A stretch of DNA of 37,457 nt from positions 1 to 37,457 of the forward strand of contig NZ_JMGA01000074.1 in NCBI RefSeq assembly GCF_000765145.1. The letters run 5' to 3'. The stretch is from Desulfosporosinus sp. HMP52. Its GTDB lineage: Bacteria; Bacillota; Desulfitobacteriia; Desulfitobacteriales; Desulfitobacteriaceae. The notes beneath the pieces were generated by a model, which did not search any database, was not told the origin of the DNA, and saw only the letters and a program-made list of their open reading frames with translations. Position 1 is the first letter of the stretch, and the number at the start of each line of letters is the position of its first letter. Made by a program: the position numbers and the translations under genes. Positions 25,127 to 33,951 of the stretch are shown here, piece after piece.

Positions 25127-26044
25127 TCACCCCGTATTTTCAGTAATTTCGATTTTATTGGCGACAATTCCGCCGGAATGACTATGGAAGAAGTCCAGAT
25201 AGGCAGGAGTAAATCGTTGTTGAGCTTCACTTAATAAGCTCCGACAGACATCCTGATTTACAGATCCACTTTGGGGAAAAACTCCTGCTAACAATGTACC
25301 ACTATGGGCAGTGACTACGCCAAGCCCGCCCTTTTGCAGAACCCAGGCTAAAAAAGGCTGGAACAATGATTTATAATTAATTTCTAAATTACACTGGGCA
25401 CTGATCGTTCCTGCTCTTGCTAATTTCTCTAAATCACCCTGCTCGATTCCTTCACAGGCTAATTGATACGCTCTCTTAATTGCACTTTCCTGACGCCGAT
25501 AGTGTTCCGAGAGCTCCGGACGAGCGTTAAAGACTTTCGTGTCAATGGCCCCGCCCCAATCTAATGCTAAGAATAAAGCAGGTACAGTGGATCCCAGAAA
25601 CCGATGGTTATGCCCTTGAACATGTTCTATTTCCGTAATACCCGGAAACATTACACTGTCGCTGGGTTCAATCTGCAGTGCCAAATGTGCCAAACGCTCC
25701 GGTACAGGATCTTCTCCCAGGGCAACTAAAGCTGCTGCAGCTACAGCAGTTATATCTGCCGTTGAACTGGCCATCCCTTTTCCTTCCGGAAGCTGAAGAG
25801 TGAACTCAACCTGGCCCCCTAGCCTAGGCAGGCCCAAATTTTTTTTGAGCAATTCCAAGACTTGGAGTGCCTTTACTTTATTAAGGGGCAGATCCCAGCC
25901 AGTAGTATTTAAGTTTAATGTCACTCTGGCTTCCGAAAATCGATCAATGGGACAATCAATAAGAAATGGAACTCCATCCCTAGCCCCTTGTACCCATTCT
26001 CCACATGTTCCCGGACACCGAGCTAACCCCACTGCGAAATCCAT
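25127..26044 (-). CDS. pduX: L-threonine kinase, PduX-type (GHMP family)
   Basis: A 305-residue GHMP kinase. CPGTCGEWVQG (residues 10-20) is characteristic of the PduX group, and the GHMP ATP loop is PEGKGMASSTADITA (86-100). PduX phosphorylates L-threonine, giving the substrate of CobD, whose gene follows after four bases. The pairing completes the aminopropanol-phosphate arm. The ATG has AGGGGGA ten bases upstream. It sits 72 bp after cbiA in the same direction. Other GHMP kinases (homoserine kinase, mevalonate kinase) are much less consistent with the N-terminus and context. Confidence 0.87.
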   Translation of the reverse strand: MDFAVGLARCPGTCGEWVQGARDGVPFLIDCPIDRFSEARVTLNLNTTGWDLPLNKVKALQVLELLKKNLGLPRLGGQVEFTLQLPEGKGMASSTADITAVAAAALVALGEDPVPERLAHLALQIEPSDSVMFPGITEIEHVQGHNHRFLGSTVPALFLALDWGGAIDTKVFNARPELSEHYRRQESAIKRAYQLACEGIEQGDLEKLARAGTISAQCNLEINYKSLFQPFLAWVLQKGGLGVVTAHSGTLLAGVFPQSGSVNQDVCRSLLSEAQQRFTPAYLDFFHSHSGGIVANKIEITENTG

Positions 26045-26116
26045 TAATGTTCAATCCCCCTACGACTTTAACCCCTTTAGAGAAAGGATGTTTAAGCATG
26101 TTTAGCTCAACTGTTA

Positions 26117-27589
26117 TCATACCTCTGTTCTCCCGGGACGGGAAGAAAACCAATGCTCCAGTAATTCTGGATGTCCCGAAAAATGAAGGTGCAAATAAGA
26201 AGCGACTATATTATCTCTAGCATATCCTTCCAGTCGATCCGCCTTGTCTCCTCTGAATAGTTCATAAGCAGGAGGATACTCCTTTTCATAGATGACTCGA
26301 GAATAGTGAAATTCATGCCCTTGAACAGTGGTTCCACTTGGGCCGAAAAAATTGCCCTCACGAAAGATTCCTTTTCGATAGCCAATCCCTTGTAAACGCT
26401 TGGTCATCTCAGCCTTCATGGGAATGATACCCGCCATTGGCAGCTCATTGCCTTCAAAATCTGTAATCGACTGTCCGAGATACATGTACCCTCCGCATTC
26501 AGCATAGATTGGTTTACCACTGGCGACAAAATCCTGTAAGGATTTGATAAACGGTTTGTTTTGACTTAACTCCTTAAGATGCAGCTCAGGAAAACCACCG
26601 CCTAAGAAAATCCCATCCAGGTCTTGAGGGATAGATTGATCGTGTAGGGGGCTAAAGGGTATTATGCTGGCATTCAAACCTTCAGCAAGATCTAAGGCGT
26701 CTTGGTAGTAAAAGAGAAACGCCTCATCCCAGGCCAAGCCTAACCGAAATTTATCGCTAGTGTTTTGTTTTAAGATATTTGAATAGATGATTTCTCTATT
26801 TGTCGTAGAAACAGAAACTTTTTCTGAGTCAATAATAATCGGCTTATCGGAAGGACAAATAATATGATCCTTTGCTATTTCGGGTAAAGATGGTTGGTTG
26901 AATTCGGGAGCACCCAGCATGATACTTTCTACCAGATCCAGGTCAACATGTTTCGTTATCAGCTCAGAAAGTGTATCGATAAATCCTTCTAAGAGTCCAC
27001 CTTCTCCTACGGGAACAAGCCCTAAATGCCGTTCAGGCAGCTTAAGCGATAATTCTTTGGGTAAAACTCCAAGGACAGGTATTCCAATTTCACTAAGGGC
27101 TTCTCTAAGAATTGCTTCTTGGGCAGTGGACTTAACCCGATTAAGGATTACTCCCCGAAGCTTAACTTGAGGGTCGTAAGTACTAAATCCATGAACTAAC
27201 GCTGCAACACTGCGAGACATTGAGGAAGCATCAACTATAAGAACGATGGGAGCGTCAAGGAGTTTTGCCACATCAGCAGTGCTCCCAAAACCCGCGGTTC
27301 CACTCATTCCATCATACATCCCCATGACTCCCTCAATCACCGCCCAACGTTCCTTGGCAGTCTGAGCAAAAACGGAAGGCAGGCTCTCCCCCAACAACCA
27401 ACGGTCAAGATTGCGGGAAGCCCTTCCCGTAGCCGCCGCGTGATAACTGGGGTCTATATAATCCGGTCCAACCTTATACCCTTGGATTGGGCGTTCCCGC
27501 TTTTTTAAGGCTGCCATTAAACCCGTTGCAAGGGTTGTTTTCCCCACTCCACTATGCGTTCCTGCCAGGACAATCCGTGGAATCTTCAT
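26117..27589 (-). CDS. cbiA: Cobyrinate a,c-diamide synthase CbiA
   Basis: A 490-residue two-domain amidotransferase that uses glutamine and ATP to amidate the a and c side chains of cobyrinate. The N-terminal dethiobiotin-synthetase-like domain begins IVLAGTHSGVGKTTLATGL. The C-terminal class I glutaminase has its nucleophilic Cys in YAECGGYMYLG and a His in HFHY-like HEFHYS. The ATG follows a run of seven Gs at six bases. Between residues about 225 and 290 there is a low-similarity linker. It is 56 bp after cbiB in the operon and in the anaerobic pathway acts on the cobalt-containing ring. Confidence 0.93.
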   Translation of the reverse strand: MKIPRIVLAGTHSGVGKTTLATGLMAALKKRERPIQGYKVGPDYIDPSYHAAATGRASRNLDRWLLGESLPSVFAQTAKERWAVIEGVMGMYDGMSGTAGFGSTADVAKLLDAPIVLIVDASSMSRSVAALVHGFSTYDPQVKLRGVILNRVKSTAQEAILREALSEIGIPVLGVLPKELSLKLPERHLGLVPVGEGGLLEGFIDTLSELITKHVDLDLVESIMLGAPEFNQPSLPEIAKDHIICPSDKPIIIDSEKVSVSTTNREIIYSNILKQNTSDKFRLGLAWDEAFLFYYQDALDLAEGLNASIIPFSPLHDQSIPQDLDGIFLGGGFPELHLKELSQNKPFIKSLQDFVASGKPIYAECGGYMYLGQSITDFEGNELPMAGIIPMKAEMTKRLQGIGYRKGIFREGNFFGPSGTTVQGHEFHYSRVIYEKEYPPAYELFRGDKADRLEGYARDNIVASYLHLHFSGHPELLEHWFSSRPGRTEV

Positions 27590-27645
27590 GCTTAATCCCC
27601 CCCAACTTGATGTTCGTGGTTCGATATTCGTGCCGTTAAACTGCT

Positions 27646-28629
27646 TTAAAAGAAATAAGCTAAAACAAGCGCAGGTATCAGAGACAGCCAGGTGGCTGTT
27701 TCTACCAGCTGACGGCAGCGAACAATATCATTGGCACTGACGGGATGGAGTGCATCCCCCATCTCAGCTCGATGATGCGTCTTCCCGTGATAAATATTAA
27801 TTCCACCTAATTGAATTCCCAGTAAACCGGCAACCACACTTTCTGGATTGCCACCATTGGGGCTGGGGTGTCCTGAGGCGTCCCGCTTCCACATCCGGTA
27901 AGCATGAGCAACAGACATTCTTCTCAGTTTTCCTGCCAGGAGCAAGATGGGCACGGATAAGCGGGCAGGCAGGTAGTTTGCCCAATCATCCGTGCGAGCT
28001 GAAAACCAACCAAAGTCTAAATAGCGTTCATTTTTATAACCGACCATAGAATCTAAGGTACTCACCGCTTTGAAGGCCATGGCTAAGGGGGCACCTCCCA
28101 GAGCCGCGTAAAAGAGAGGAGATAGTATTCCATCGACAAAGTTTTCCGCTAAAGTTTCGACGGTTCCTCGGGCAATTTCCCCTTCGGAAAGATTTGTTGT
28201 ATCACGGCTGACCAACCAAGAAAGTTGAATCCGAGCCTCACTTAGATCCCCTTTAGTCAGGGGGACTAGAACATTTTGCCCAGCATCTAAAAGAGATTTA
28301 GCGGCCAGGGTGGTAAACACTATATAAATGCTTAAGGCCAAACCCAGGATAGGGTGGAAAAAGTTAGCGAGAGAGACAGCCCCCCAAGTAAGCAGATAGC
28401 TTCCACCCACGACAACTAAGGTTAACAAGACCCCATTTTGCCGTCGTGCCTTCGGTGATCCCTGATTGAGCTTCTCCTCTAAAAAACTAATCCCCTTGCC
28501 AATCCCTATAACCGGGTGAGGCCAGCTGTGTGGATCACCAATAACTTGATCGAGAATAAACCCACAGAGAACAACCATTGGAAGGACTGCCCCAAACCAA
28601 CTAAGGGTTTCTATCATAATAAACTTCAC
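27646..28629 (-). CDS. cbiB: Adenosylcobinamide-phosphate synthase CbiB
   Basis: A 327-residue integral membrane protein that attaches aminopropanol phosphate to adenosylcobyric acid. Hallmarks are GDPHSWPHPVIGIGKGI, EGEIARGTVETLAENFVDG, STLDSMVGYKNERY and RDASGHPSPNGGNPESVVAG. Several membrane segments are visible (about residues 10-27, 48-95 and 308-327). I read it from GTG, eight bases after GGAG; the ATG four codons on is an alternative. It is 78 bp after cobQ and uses the product of the pduX-cobD pair at the operon end. Confidence 0.92.
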   Translation of the reverse strand: MKFIMIETLSWFGAVLPMVVLCGFILDQVIGDPHSWPHPVIGIGKGISFLEEKLNQGSPKARRQNGVLLTLVVVGGSYLLTWGAVSLANFFHPILGLALSIYIVFTTLAAKSLLDAGQNVLVPLTKGDLSEARIQLSWLVSRDTTNLSEGEIARGTVETLAENFVDGILSPLFYAALGGAPLAMAFKAVSTLDSMVGYKNERYLDFGWFSARTDDWANYLPARLSVPILLLAGKLRRMSVAHAYRMWKRDASGHPSPNGGNPESVVAGLLGIQLGGINIYHGKTHHRAEMGDALHPVSANDIVRCRQLVETATWLSLIPALVLAYFF

Positions 28630-28707
28630 ATCCTAGACTCCTACTTTATTGCAAGAGTTCTCTGCTATAGGTCTTTTCTAGTTCTGCAGACGTCCCTAAA
28701 ACCGTTT

Positions 28708-30252
28708 CTAAGAATCTGCCTTTAAGCCCATAATATCACGTATCCGTTCCAGATCCACATTCTGTCGCACTAAATCCGCTAACTCATTAAACGCCGATTC
28801 ACGCAGAGCAGCCTGGGAAAGTGAAGCTTCGACGGGTCTCCGGGTTCCTCTGCGCTCCCACAACCAGTTTAACAAGGAGGCCCTCAGACTATCATTATCA
28901 AAAATCCCGTGCAAATAAGTTCCATAGGAATTTCCGGACTGCAAACCATCGAGATTGGATTCTCCATTGGAAGTTAAATTGAATAAAGGCAAATGGCCTT
29001 CATCCAACATGGATCGCCCCATATGGATTTCATAACCTTCCACAGTTTCTCCAGTGCAGGCTTTAAAAAAGCCTTGATCCGTCAAGATGGTCCCCTTGCT
29101 TTGAACAGTATGTTTTTGAGGATAGAATTCTGTAACCATGGGCAGAATCCCCAGTCCTGCTACCTCTTCCAGCTCAGATTCCGTATGCAGAGGATCCTTA
29201 ACTAATCGTCCCATCATTTGATACCCGCCGCAAATTCCTATCACAGGAACCTCTTCCCCGCAAAGGGCCAGAATTTGCTCCCCTATTCCACTATCATGAA
29301 GAAAGCGCAAATCAACAAGGGTATTCTTGCTCCCCGGAATAATCAAAAGGTCGGGTTTTCCCAGATTACTGCGCTCTGTTACATAACGGACGGAAACATC
29401 CGGCTCATCCTGCAAGGCATCAAAATCCGTAAAGTTAGAAATATAGGGCAAGCGAATCACTGCCACATCCAATTGCTGCTCTAGGGAAACCGAAGGCTTT
29501 TCTACCGCTTCACTCAGAGCAACGGAGTCTTCATCGGGAATACGGATTTTAAAGTAGGGAACAACCCCCACCACCGGAATTCCTGTCTTTTCCTCAATGA
29601 AATCCAGGGCCGGCTGAAGCAGCTTGATTTCTCCGCGAAACTTGTTAAAAATAATACCCTTGATCATCGCTCTCTCTTCAGGCTCTACCAATTCTAAGGT
29701 TCCTACAACAGAGGCTAAAGCTCCGCCGCGATCAATGTCTGCCACAAGCAAAACCGGTGATTTGGCCTCCATTGCCACTCTCATATTCACAATATCATTG
29801 GATTTAAGATTCACTTCAGCCGGACTTCCTGCTCCCTCGATAACCAATATTTCATACTCATCCAGCAGGGAGTGAAGAGCCTCAGTAACATACGGCCAAG
29901 TCATACGCTGATACTCCCCATGATAGCGCAGGGCTGTTACATTCCCCTGAGACTTGCCCATAATAATAACTTGAGATCCGGCAGGTCCACTTGGTTTAAG
30001 CAAAATTGGGTTCATTCGAACATCAGGATCCACTCCGGCAGCTTGAGCCTGAACGACCTGGGCCCTCCCCATCTCACCTCCTGCAATGGTCACAAAGGAA
30101 TTGAGGGCCATATTTTGAGCTTTAAAGGGAGCAACCTTATATCCTTCTTGATAAAAAATTCGGCAGAACGCAGCAGCCAATACACTCTTTCCTACACTGG
30201 AAGACGTTCCCTGAATCATAAGTTTGGCCGTTGCTTGAGTATCTGAAGACAT
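28708..30252 (-). CDS. cobQ: Cobyric acid synthase CobQ/CbiP
   Basis: A 514-residue glutamine amidotransferase that amidates side chains b, d, e and g of adenosylcobyrinate a,c-diamide. The N-terminal ATP-binding domain contains LMIQGTSSSVGKSVLAAAFC and PFKAQNMALNS. The middle contains LVADIDRGGALASVVGTLEL. The C-terminal glutaminase has its Cys in GICGGYQMMG and HGIFDND near the end. The ATG follows AGAGGGT. Length matches the family. It is 48 bp after cbiC. Confidence 0.95.
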   Translation of the reverse strand: MSSDTQATAKLMIQGTSSSVGKSVLAAAFCRIFYQEGYKVAPFKAQNMALNSFVTIAGGEMGRAQVVQAQAAGVDPDVRMNPILLKPSGPAGSQVIIMGKSQGNVTALRYHGEYQRMTWPYVTEALHSLLDEYEILVIEGAGSPAEVNLKSNDIVNMRVAMEAKSPVLLVADIDRGGALASVVGTLELVEPEERAMIKGIIFNKFRGEIKLLQPALDFIEEKTGIPVVGVVPYFKIRIPDEDSVALSEAVEKPSVSLEQQLDVAVIRLPYISNFTDFDALQDEPDVSVRYVTERSNLGKPDLLIIPGSKNTLVDLRFLHDSGIGEQILALCGEEVPVIGICGGYQMMGRLVKDPLHTESELEEVAGLGILPMVTEFYPQKHTVQSKGTILTDQGFFKACTGETVEGYEIHMGRSMLDEGHLPLFNLTSNGESNLDGLQSGNSYGTYLHGIFDNDSLRASLLNWLWERRGTRRPVEASLSQAALRESAFNELADLVRQNVDLERIRDIMGLKADS

Positions 30253-30300
30253 CTTTTCACCCTCTTTTCTACTTCCTGCTTTCCAAACTAATGATGAAAT

Positions 30301-30936
30301 TTACTTTTGCTTCAAAACCGTATAAATCAAAGCATTTACCACTGTTGCCGCAATTGGACTCCCGCCCCGGGTTCCTAGTACGGTAATCGACGGGAACTCT
30401 TGGTGCTCCCAAAGGAGATCCTTTGACTCTTTGGCCCCAATAAAGCCAACGGGAATTCCGACAATCAAGGCCGGACGAGTCTCGGAATTTTCTGCGAGAC
30501 GCAAAACTTCAAGCAAAGCCGTTGGGGCATTTCCAATGGCTACAATAGAGCCTTTCAACCGATCCGCATTCATGCGAAAAGCGGTCATGGAACGAGTAAT
30601 TCCCCAGGCTTTTGCCTGTTCGGGAACTCCGGGAGTGTTTAGAAAACATTCTACCGTCCCGCCTAATGATTTAAGCTTTTCCTTGGAAATTCCTGCTCTA
30701 ACCATCTCTACATCCGTAATGACAGTAGCACCCTGTTTCAATGCTTGAAGACCACAAGCAATTGCTTCCTGGTGAATGGCAATTGCAGACTCTAAAGAAG
30801 GATCCCCCGTAGTATGAATGATGCGTTCAACAACCGGGAGGTCCGTGTCTAACCAAGGACGGGTAAGTCCTGCCCGAATAATCTTCATGCTTTCAGATTC
30901 AATTTGACCGGGGTCTAAAATAAAATCTGCTGTCAT
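30301..30936 (-). CDS. cbiC: Precorrin-8X / cobalt-precorrin-8 methylmutase CbiC
   Basis: A 211-residue enzyme that moves the C-11 methyl to C-12, forming (cob)hyrinate. The catalytic His is His41 in VERIIHTTGD; other hallmarks are ITDVEMVRAGI, AIGNAPTALLEVL and GIPVGFIGAKESKDLL, and GTRGGSPIAA near the C-terminus. The start overlaps the cbiX stop as ATGA, so the two are translationally coupled. Full-length and unremarkable. Confidence 0.95.
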   Translation of the reverse strand: MTADFILDPGQIESESMKIIRAGLTRPWLDTDLPVVERIIHTTGDPSLESAIAIHQEAIACGLQALKQGATVITDVEMVRAGISKEKLKSLGGTVECFLNTPGVPEQAKAWGITRSMTAFRMNADRLKGSIVAIGNAPTALLEVLRLAENSETRPALIVGIPVGFIGAKESKDLLWEHQEFPSITVLGTRGGSPIAATVVNALIYTVLKQK

Positions 30937-31301
30937 TCGCCGAGAGCCTCCTTAATGCGAAGACTGGCCAAACTTGCAATTCCGTCGTCAGCTCCCAGCT
31001 CTCTGGTAAAGACGATTTCAACCTCCGGATGCTGTTCCCGAATCTCACGCAGTTCTTCATGAATATCAACAGTCACATGCATCCCACGGAAAAGAAAGAG
31101 GGGCATTATAACAATGTGCTTTGCTCCACTTTCAATTTTAGCCTTTACGGCTTCCGGCAAGCTCGGGTGGTCATGAGCCATATAAGCGGGGGTTACAGGT
31201 TGCCCAATAATGCTGCTTACTTTTTCAGCAACGACTAAAAGTCCTTCGTTTGCTTCTGCTCGACGGCTGCCGTGCCCTAAAATGATGATTTCCGATTTCA
31301 T
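30933..31301 (-). CDS. cbiX: Sirohydrochlorin cobaltochelatase CbiX (short form)
   Basis: A 122-residue single-domain chelatase that inserts Co2+ into sirohydrochlorin. His10 (GHGSR) and His75 (GMHVTVDI) are the metal-binding pair seen in the short CbiX type, which works as a homodimer. The longer two-domain form is about twice this length. It marks the pathway as the early-cobalt, anaerobic route. Its ATG overlaps the cbiJ stop by four bases (ATGA), and its own stop overlaps cbiC likewise. Confidence 0.93.
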   Translation of the reverse strand: MKSEIIILGHGSRRAEANEGLLVVAEKVSSIIGQPVTPAYMAHDHPSLPEAVKAKIESGAKHIVIMPLFLFRGMHVTVDIHEELREIREQHPEVEIVFTRELGADDGIASLASLRIKEALGE

Positions 31302-32062
31302 ATTATTACCTCCAAATTATTAATAAATTCTGTAATGGTTTGTTGATTTGAAGCTATCTCTGCCACTGGTCGTTTCAAAAGAACTAAAGGAAGATTCAAA
31401 TTGAGACAGGCTTCTACCTTTTCGATGGTTCCGCCTACTTTTCCACTTTCTTTGGCTACCACGACTTCGATCTTTAGCTGCTTGAACATCGCCTCATCCC
31501 ATTCTTGGGAGAAGGGGCCTTGAGCAGCTATGATTTGGCTCGGTTTTAAACCTAATTTTTCACAGCGCATTAACACCTCAGACGTAGGAAGAACACGAAC
31601 ATAAAGAGATTTATCCTGCATTAACGGATGAGAAACCCATTCCGGCAACCCATTGCTGCCCGTGGTCAGCATAATTCGTTGTCCTAAGTTGGCGGAAAGT
31701 TGAGCCGCGCCGGATATGTCCTCCGCCCAATGAATAAGAGGATGATCTGGCAACTTCAGTTCTGAACGCTCCCAGCGTCGGTAAGGAACCTTTAAATCTA
31801 AGCAAACCTTTTTAGCCATTTCTTTAACCCTTAAAGCGTAGGGATGAGTGGCATCTACTAAGGCGGCAAAATCCTGTGATTTTAAAAGGTTGATTAACTC
31901 CTCTTCATCCATAGCACCCCAGCGAGTCTGCAATCCTTGCCCTTGGGCTAATTCAGCACCATAAGGAGTCAGTGTAGAAACTAACACCTCATGGCCCCGA
32001 TGCTTGAGGGCATTGGCCAGTTCACGTCCATCCTCAGTTCCTGCTAAAACTAAAAGCCTCAC
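31298..32062 (-). CDS. cbiJ: Precorrin-6A / cobalt-precorrin-6A reductase CbiJ
   Basis: A 254-residue NAD(P)H-dependent reductase of the CobK/CbiJ family. The Rossmann start LVLAGTEDGRELANAL and DATHPYALRVKEMAK are typical, and VVAKESGKVGGTIEKVEACL closes the protein. The GTG start overlaps the TGA of cbiH (GTGA), with GAGG nine bases upstream. Length fits the family. Confidence 0.93.
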   Translation of the reverse strand: MRLLVLAGTEDGRELANALKHRGHEVLVSTLTPYGAELAQGQGLQTRWGAMDEEELINLLKSQDFAALVDATHPYALRVKEMAKKVCLDLKVPYRRWERSELKLPDHPLIHWAEDISGAAQLSANLGQRIMLTTGSNGLPEWVSHPLMQDKSLYVRVLPTSEVLMRCEKLGLKPSQIIAAQGPFSQEWDEAMFKQLKIEVVVAKESGKVGGTIEKVEACLNLNLPLVLLKRPVAEIASNQQTITEFINNLEVII

Positions 32063-32883
32063 AGCTTATAGCCTCGAGGAGTTACCATATAAGGTCCTAC
32101 AATCCGAGTTTGCGAGTTTCCAATAATTACGGTGGTCAGCATGTCGATTTTGTGCTTTGTGAAATCTTCCAGGGTGGTAATCTCAACACTAGATTCCTCC
32201 CCGCGCAAGGCTTCTCGAACCAGACCCACCGGAGTATCCGGACGACGGTAGCGTAAAATGATCTCTCGTACTGTCTCAATATGTTGAGGGCGACCGTTGC
32301 TCTTAGGGTTATAGAGGGCGAAGATAAAATCGCCTTCAGCTGCTAAACGAACTCGTTTCTCAATAACTTCCCAAGGAGTTAACAGGTCACTTAAGCTGAC
32401 TACAGCAAAATCATGCATTAAAGGAGCACCTAACATAGAAGCTGCGGCAGAGGCTGCAGTCACTCCGGGAATGATTTCTAAGGGCATATCCAGGAGGTTC
32501 TCTTGTTCCAGACATTCAAGGATAATCCCGGCCATACCGTAAACTCCTGCATCTCCACTACTGATAACAGCTACTCGGTGTCCTTCGGCAGCCAAGCGAA
32601 TGGCTTCACGGCAGCGATCTATTTCTTGACGCATGCCGGTGGCGACAATTTGTTGATGGGTTAAAAAGGGTTTGATAAGGTCTACATAGGTTTTATACCC
32701 TACTATGTATTCAACTTCATTTAAGACCGATTGAACCCTTGCTGTCATATGTTCTTGATCCCCAGGCCCCAGACCTACGACATATAGTTTTCTATGCTGA
32801 TGGCTACTGTTACCCCCTGCCCCTTGGTCTTGGGCAGAATTAATCTCCCCATTTGGGCTCCCAGTAAACTCGCTGCTTCGCAT
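32059..32883 (-). CDS. cbiH: Precorrin-3B / cobalt-precorrin-3 C17-methyltransferase CbiH
   Basis: A 274-residue SAM-dependent methyltransferase that methylates C-17 with ring contraction. The family core begins KLYVVGLGPGDQEHMT at about residue 32 and includes VISSGDAGVYGMAG, EIIPGVTAASAAASMLGAPL and ALYNPKSNGRPQH. The only usable start is an ATG with AGGAG ten bases upstream, giving a 31-residue hydrophilic extension. That puts 109 bases of overlap onto the end of cbiG in another frame. Overlaps with cbiJ downstream are the usual four bases. Confidence 0.92.
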   Translation of the reverse strand: MRSSEFTGSPNGEINSAQDQGAGGNSSHQHRKLYVVGLGPGDQEHMTARVQSVLNEVEYIVGYKTYVDLIKPFLTHQQIVATGMRQEIDRCREAIRLAAEGHRVAVISSGDAGVYGMAGIILECLEQENLLDMPLEIIPGVTAASAAASMLGAPLMHDFAVVSLSDLLTPWEVIEKRVRLAAEGDFIFALYNPKSNGRPQHIETVREIILRYRRPDTPVGLVREALRGEESSVEITTLEDFTKHKIDMLTTVIIGNSQTRIVGPYMVTPRGYKL

Positions 32884-33950
32884 ACACCGTCCACTCCTAT
32901 CTTTTCGCTTACAAAATTTGATCGGCTTAATTGTTCTTGAAGATTAACTCTTTGCAGTTCATCGGCACGAAAGGTTTTAAAGGGAACCTTCAAGCTTTTA
33001 GCTGCTTCAATCAGTCCCACTTCATCAGATTTAAGGTCAATACTATAAATACCCGCGATGGCTTTAAGAGAAGCTCCGAGTTCCTCGACAGCCATTTTTA
33101 TACGTTCCAAAATGACCTCCTGGGCAACTCCTCGTCTGCATCCCACCCCAACACTTAAAACCGGGGGGACTAAATATAGACAATCTCTTTGAAGCGGCAA
33201 ATTCGGAAAAGCATCAATAATAACATTGGCTTGATCTTTTTCATTTTCTGTTAAAAAACAATAATGAGTATCCTTTGTGAAGGCCTGGTGCTCCGGCTTT
33301 AATGGATACTTGGCCCAGACTTTAAGATATTCCCGGTTTAATAATAAGCTGTTGACCTCCTGCAAATGGTAAACCGGTTCTACCTTCCAACCAAATCTAC
33401 GGGCATATTCGTCCGGAGCCACCATTCCTCTTACATCCGTAGCGGTGGTAATAACGGGCACTGCTCCAATCTGTGCGGAAATTTGCTTAGCCCAAGTATT
33501 GGCGCCCCCTAAATGCCCGGACAGCAAAGGAATTACGAATTTCCCTTCCTCATCTAAAACCAAAACAGCTGGGTCTCGATCTTTTCCTTCTATTAAAGAG
33601 GCTATCTGACGCACCACAATTCCTGTTGCCATGACAAAGATCAGCACCGCTGATTCTTGCCACAGGCGGGGAACAACATCCCTTAGGTGGCTGAAGGTTT
33701 GCAATTGGATCTGAGGTTGGACTTGAGGTCGGGCTTGTCGATTATGGTTATCTCCCGGACGGAGTACCTTTTCATGCAGATAAACCTTAAATCCAATATT
33801 CTCCGGTAAAGTCTCTCCAATACGCAGGATCGTCTCCAAGCCTGGGGCAGTCAAGGACAAAAGCGTAACTGTCCTGCTTAGAGAATTATCCATGTCATCA
33901 AAGTCTTGGTAGTGGTTTTTCGTCGTGACCCTGTTGGCTTCAATGTTCAC
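32775..33950 (-). CDS. cbiG: Cobalt-precorrin-5A hydrolase CbiG
   Basis: About 392 residues. CbiG opens the delta-lactone and releases the C-20 carbon as acetaldehyde. Recognisable parts are VFVMATGIVVRQIA-like FVMATGIVVRQI, LLSGHLGGANTWAKQIS, ITTATDVRG and the C-terminal SVGVGCRRGVAQEV plus IDLKSDEVGLIEAAK. The start is uncertain: I chose the GTG two bases after the cbiF stop, with AAGGGA about 12 bases upstream; the ATG at 33893 (MDNSLSRTV) is the main alternative. A Gln-rich stretch at about residues 72-88 (RPQVQPQIQLQ) is an odd insertion. Its end is overlapped by cbiH for 109 bases. Confidence 0.9.
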   Translation of the reverse strand: MNIEANRVTTKNHYQDFDDMDNSLSRTVTLLSLTAPGLETILRIGETLPENIGFKVYLHEKVLRPGDNHNRQARPQVQPQIQLQTFSHLRDVVPRLWQESAVLIFVMATGIVVRQIASLIEGKDRDPAVLVLDEEGKFVIPLLSGHLGGANTWAKQISAQIGAVPVITTATDVRGMVAPDEYARRFGWKVEPVYHLQEVNSLLLNREYLKVWAKYPLKPEHQAFTKDTHYCFLTENEKDQANVIIDAFPNLPLQRDCLYLVPPVLSVGVGCRRGVAQEVILERIKMAVEELGASLKAIAGIYSIDLKSDEVGLIEAAKSLKVPFKTFRADELQRVNLQEQLSRSNFVSEKIGVDGVCEAASLLGAQMGRLILPKTKGQGVTVAISIENYMS

Positions 33951-33951
33951 C

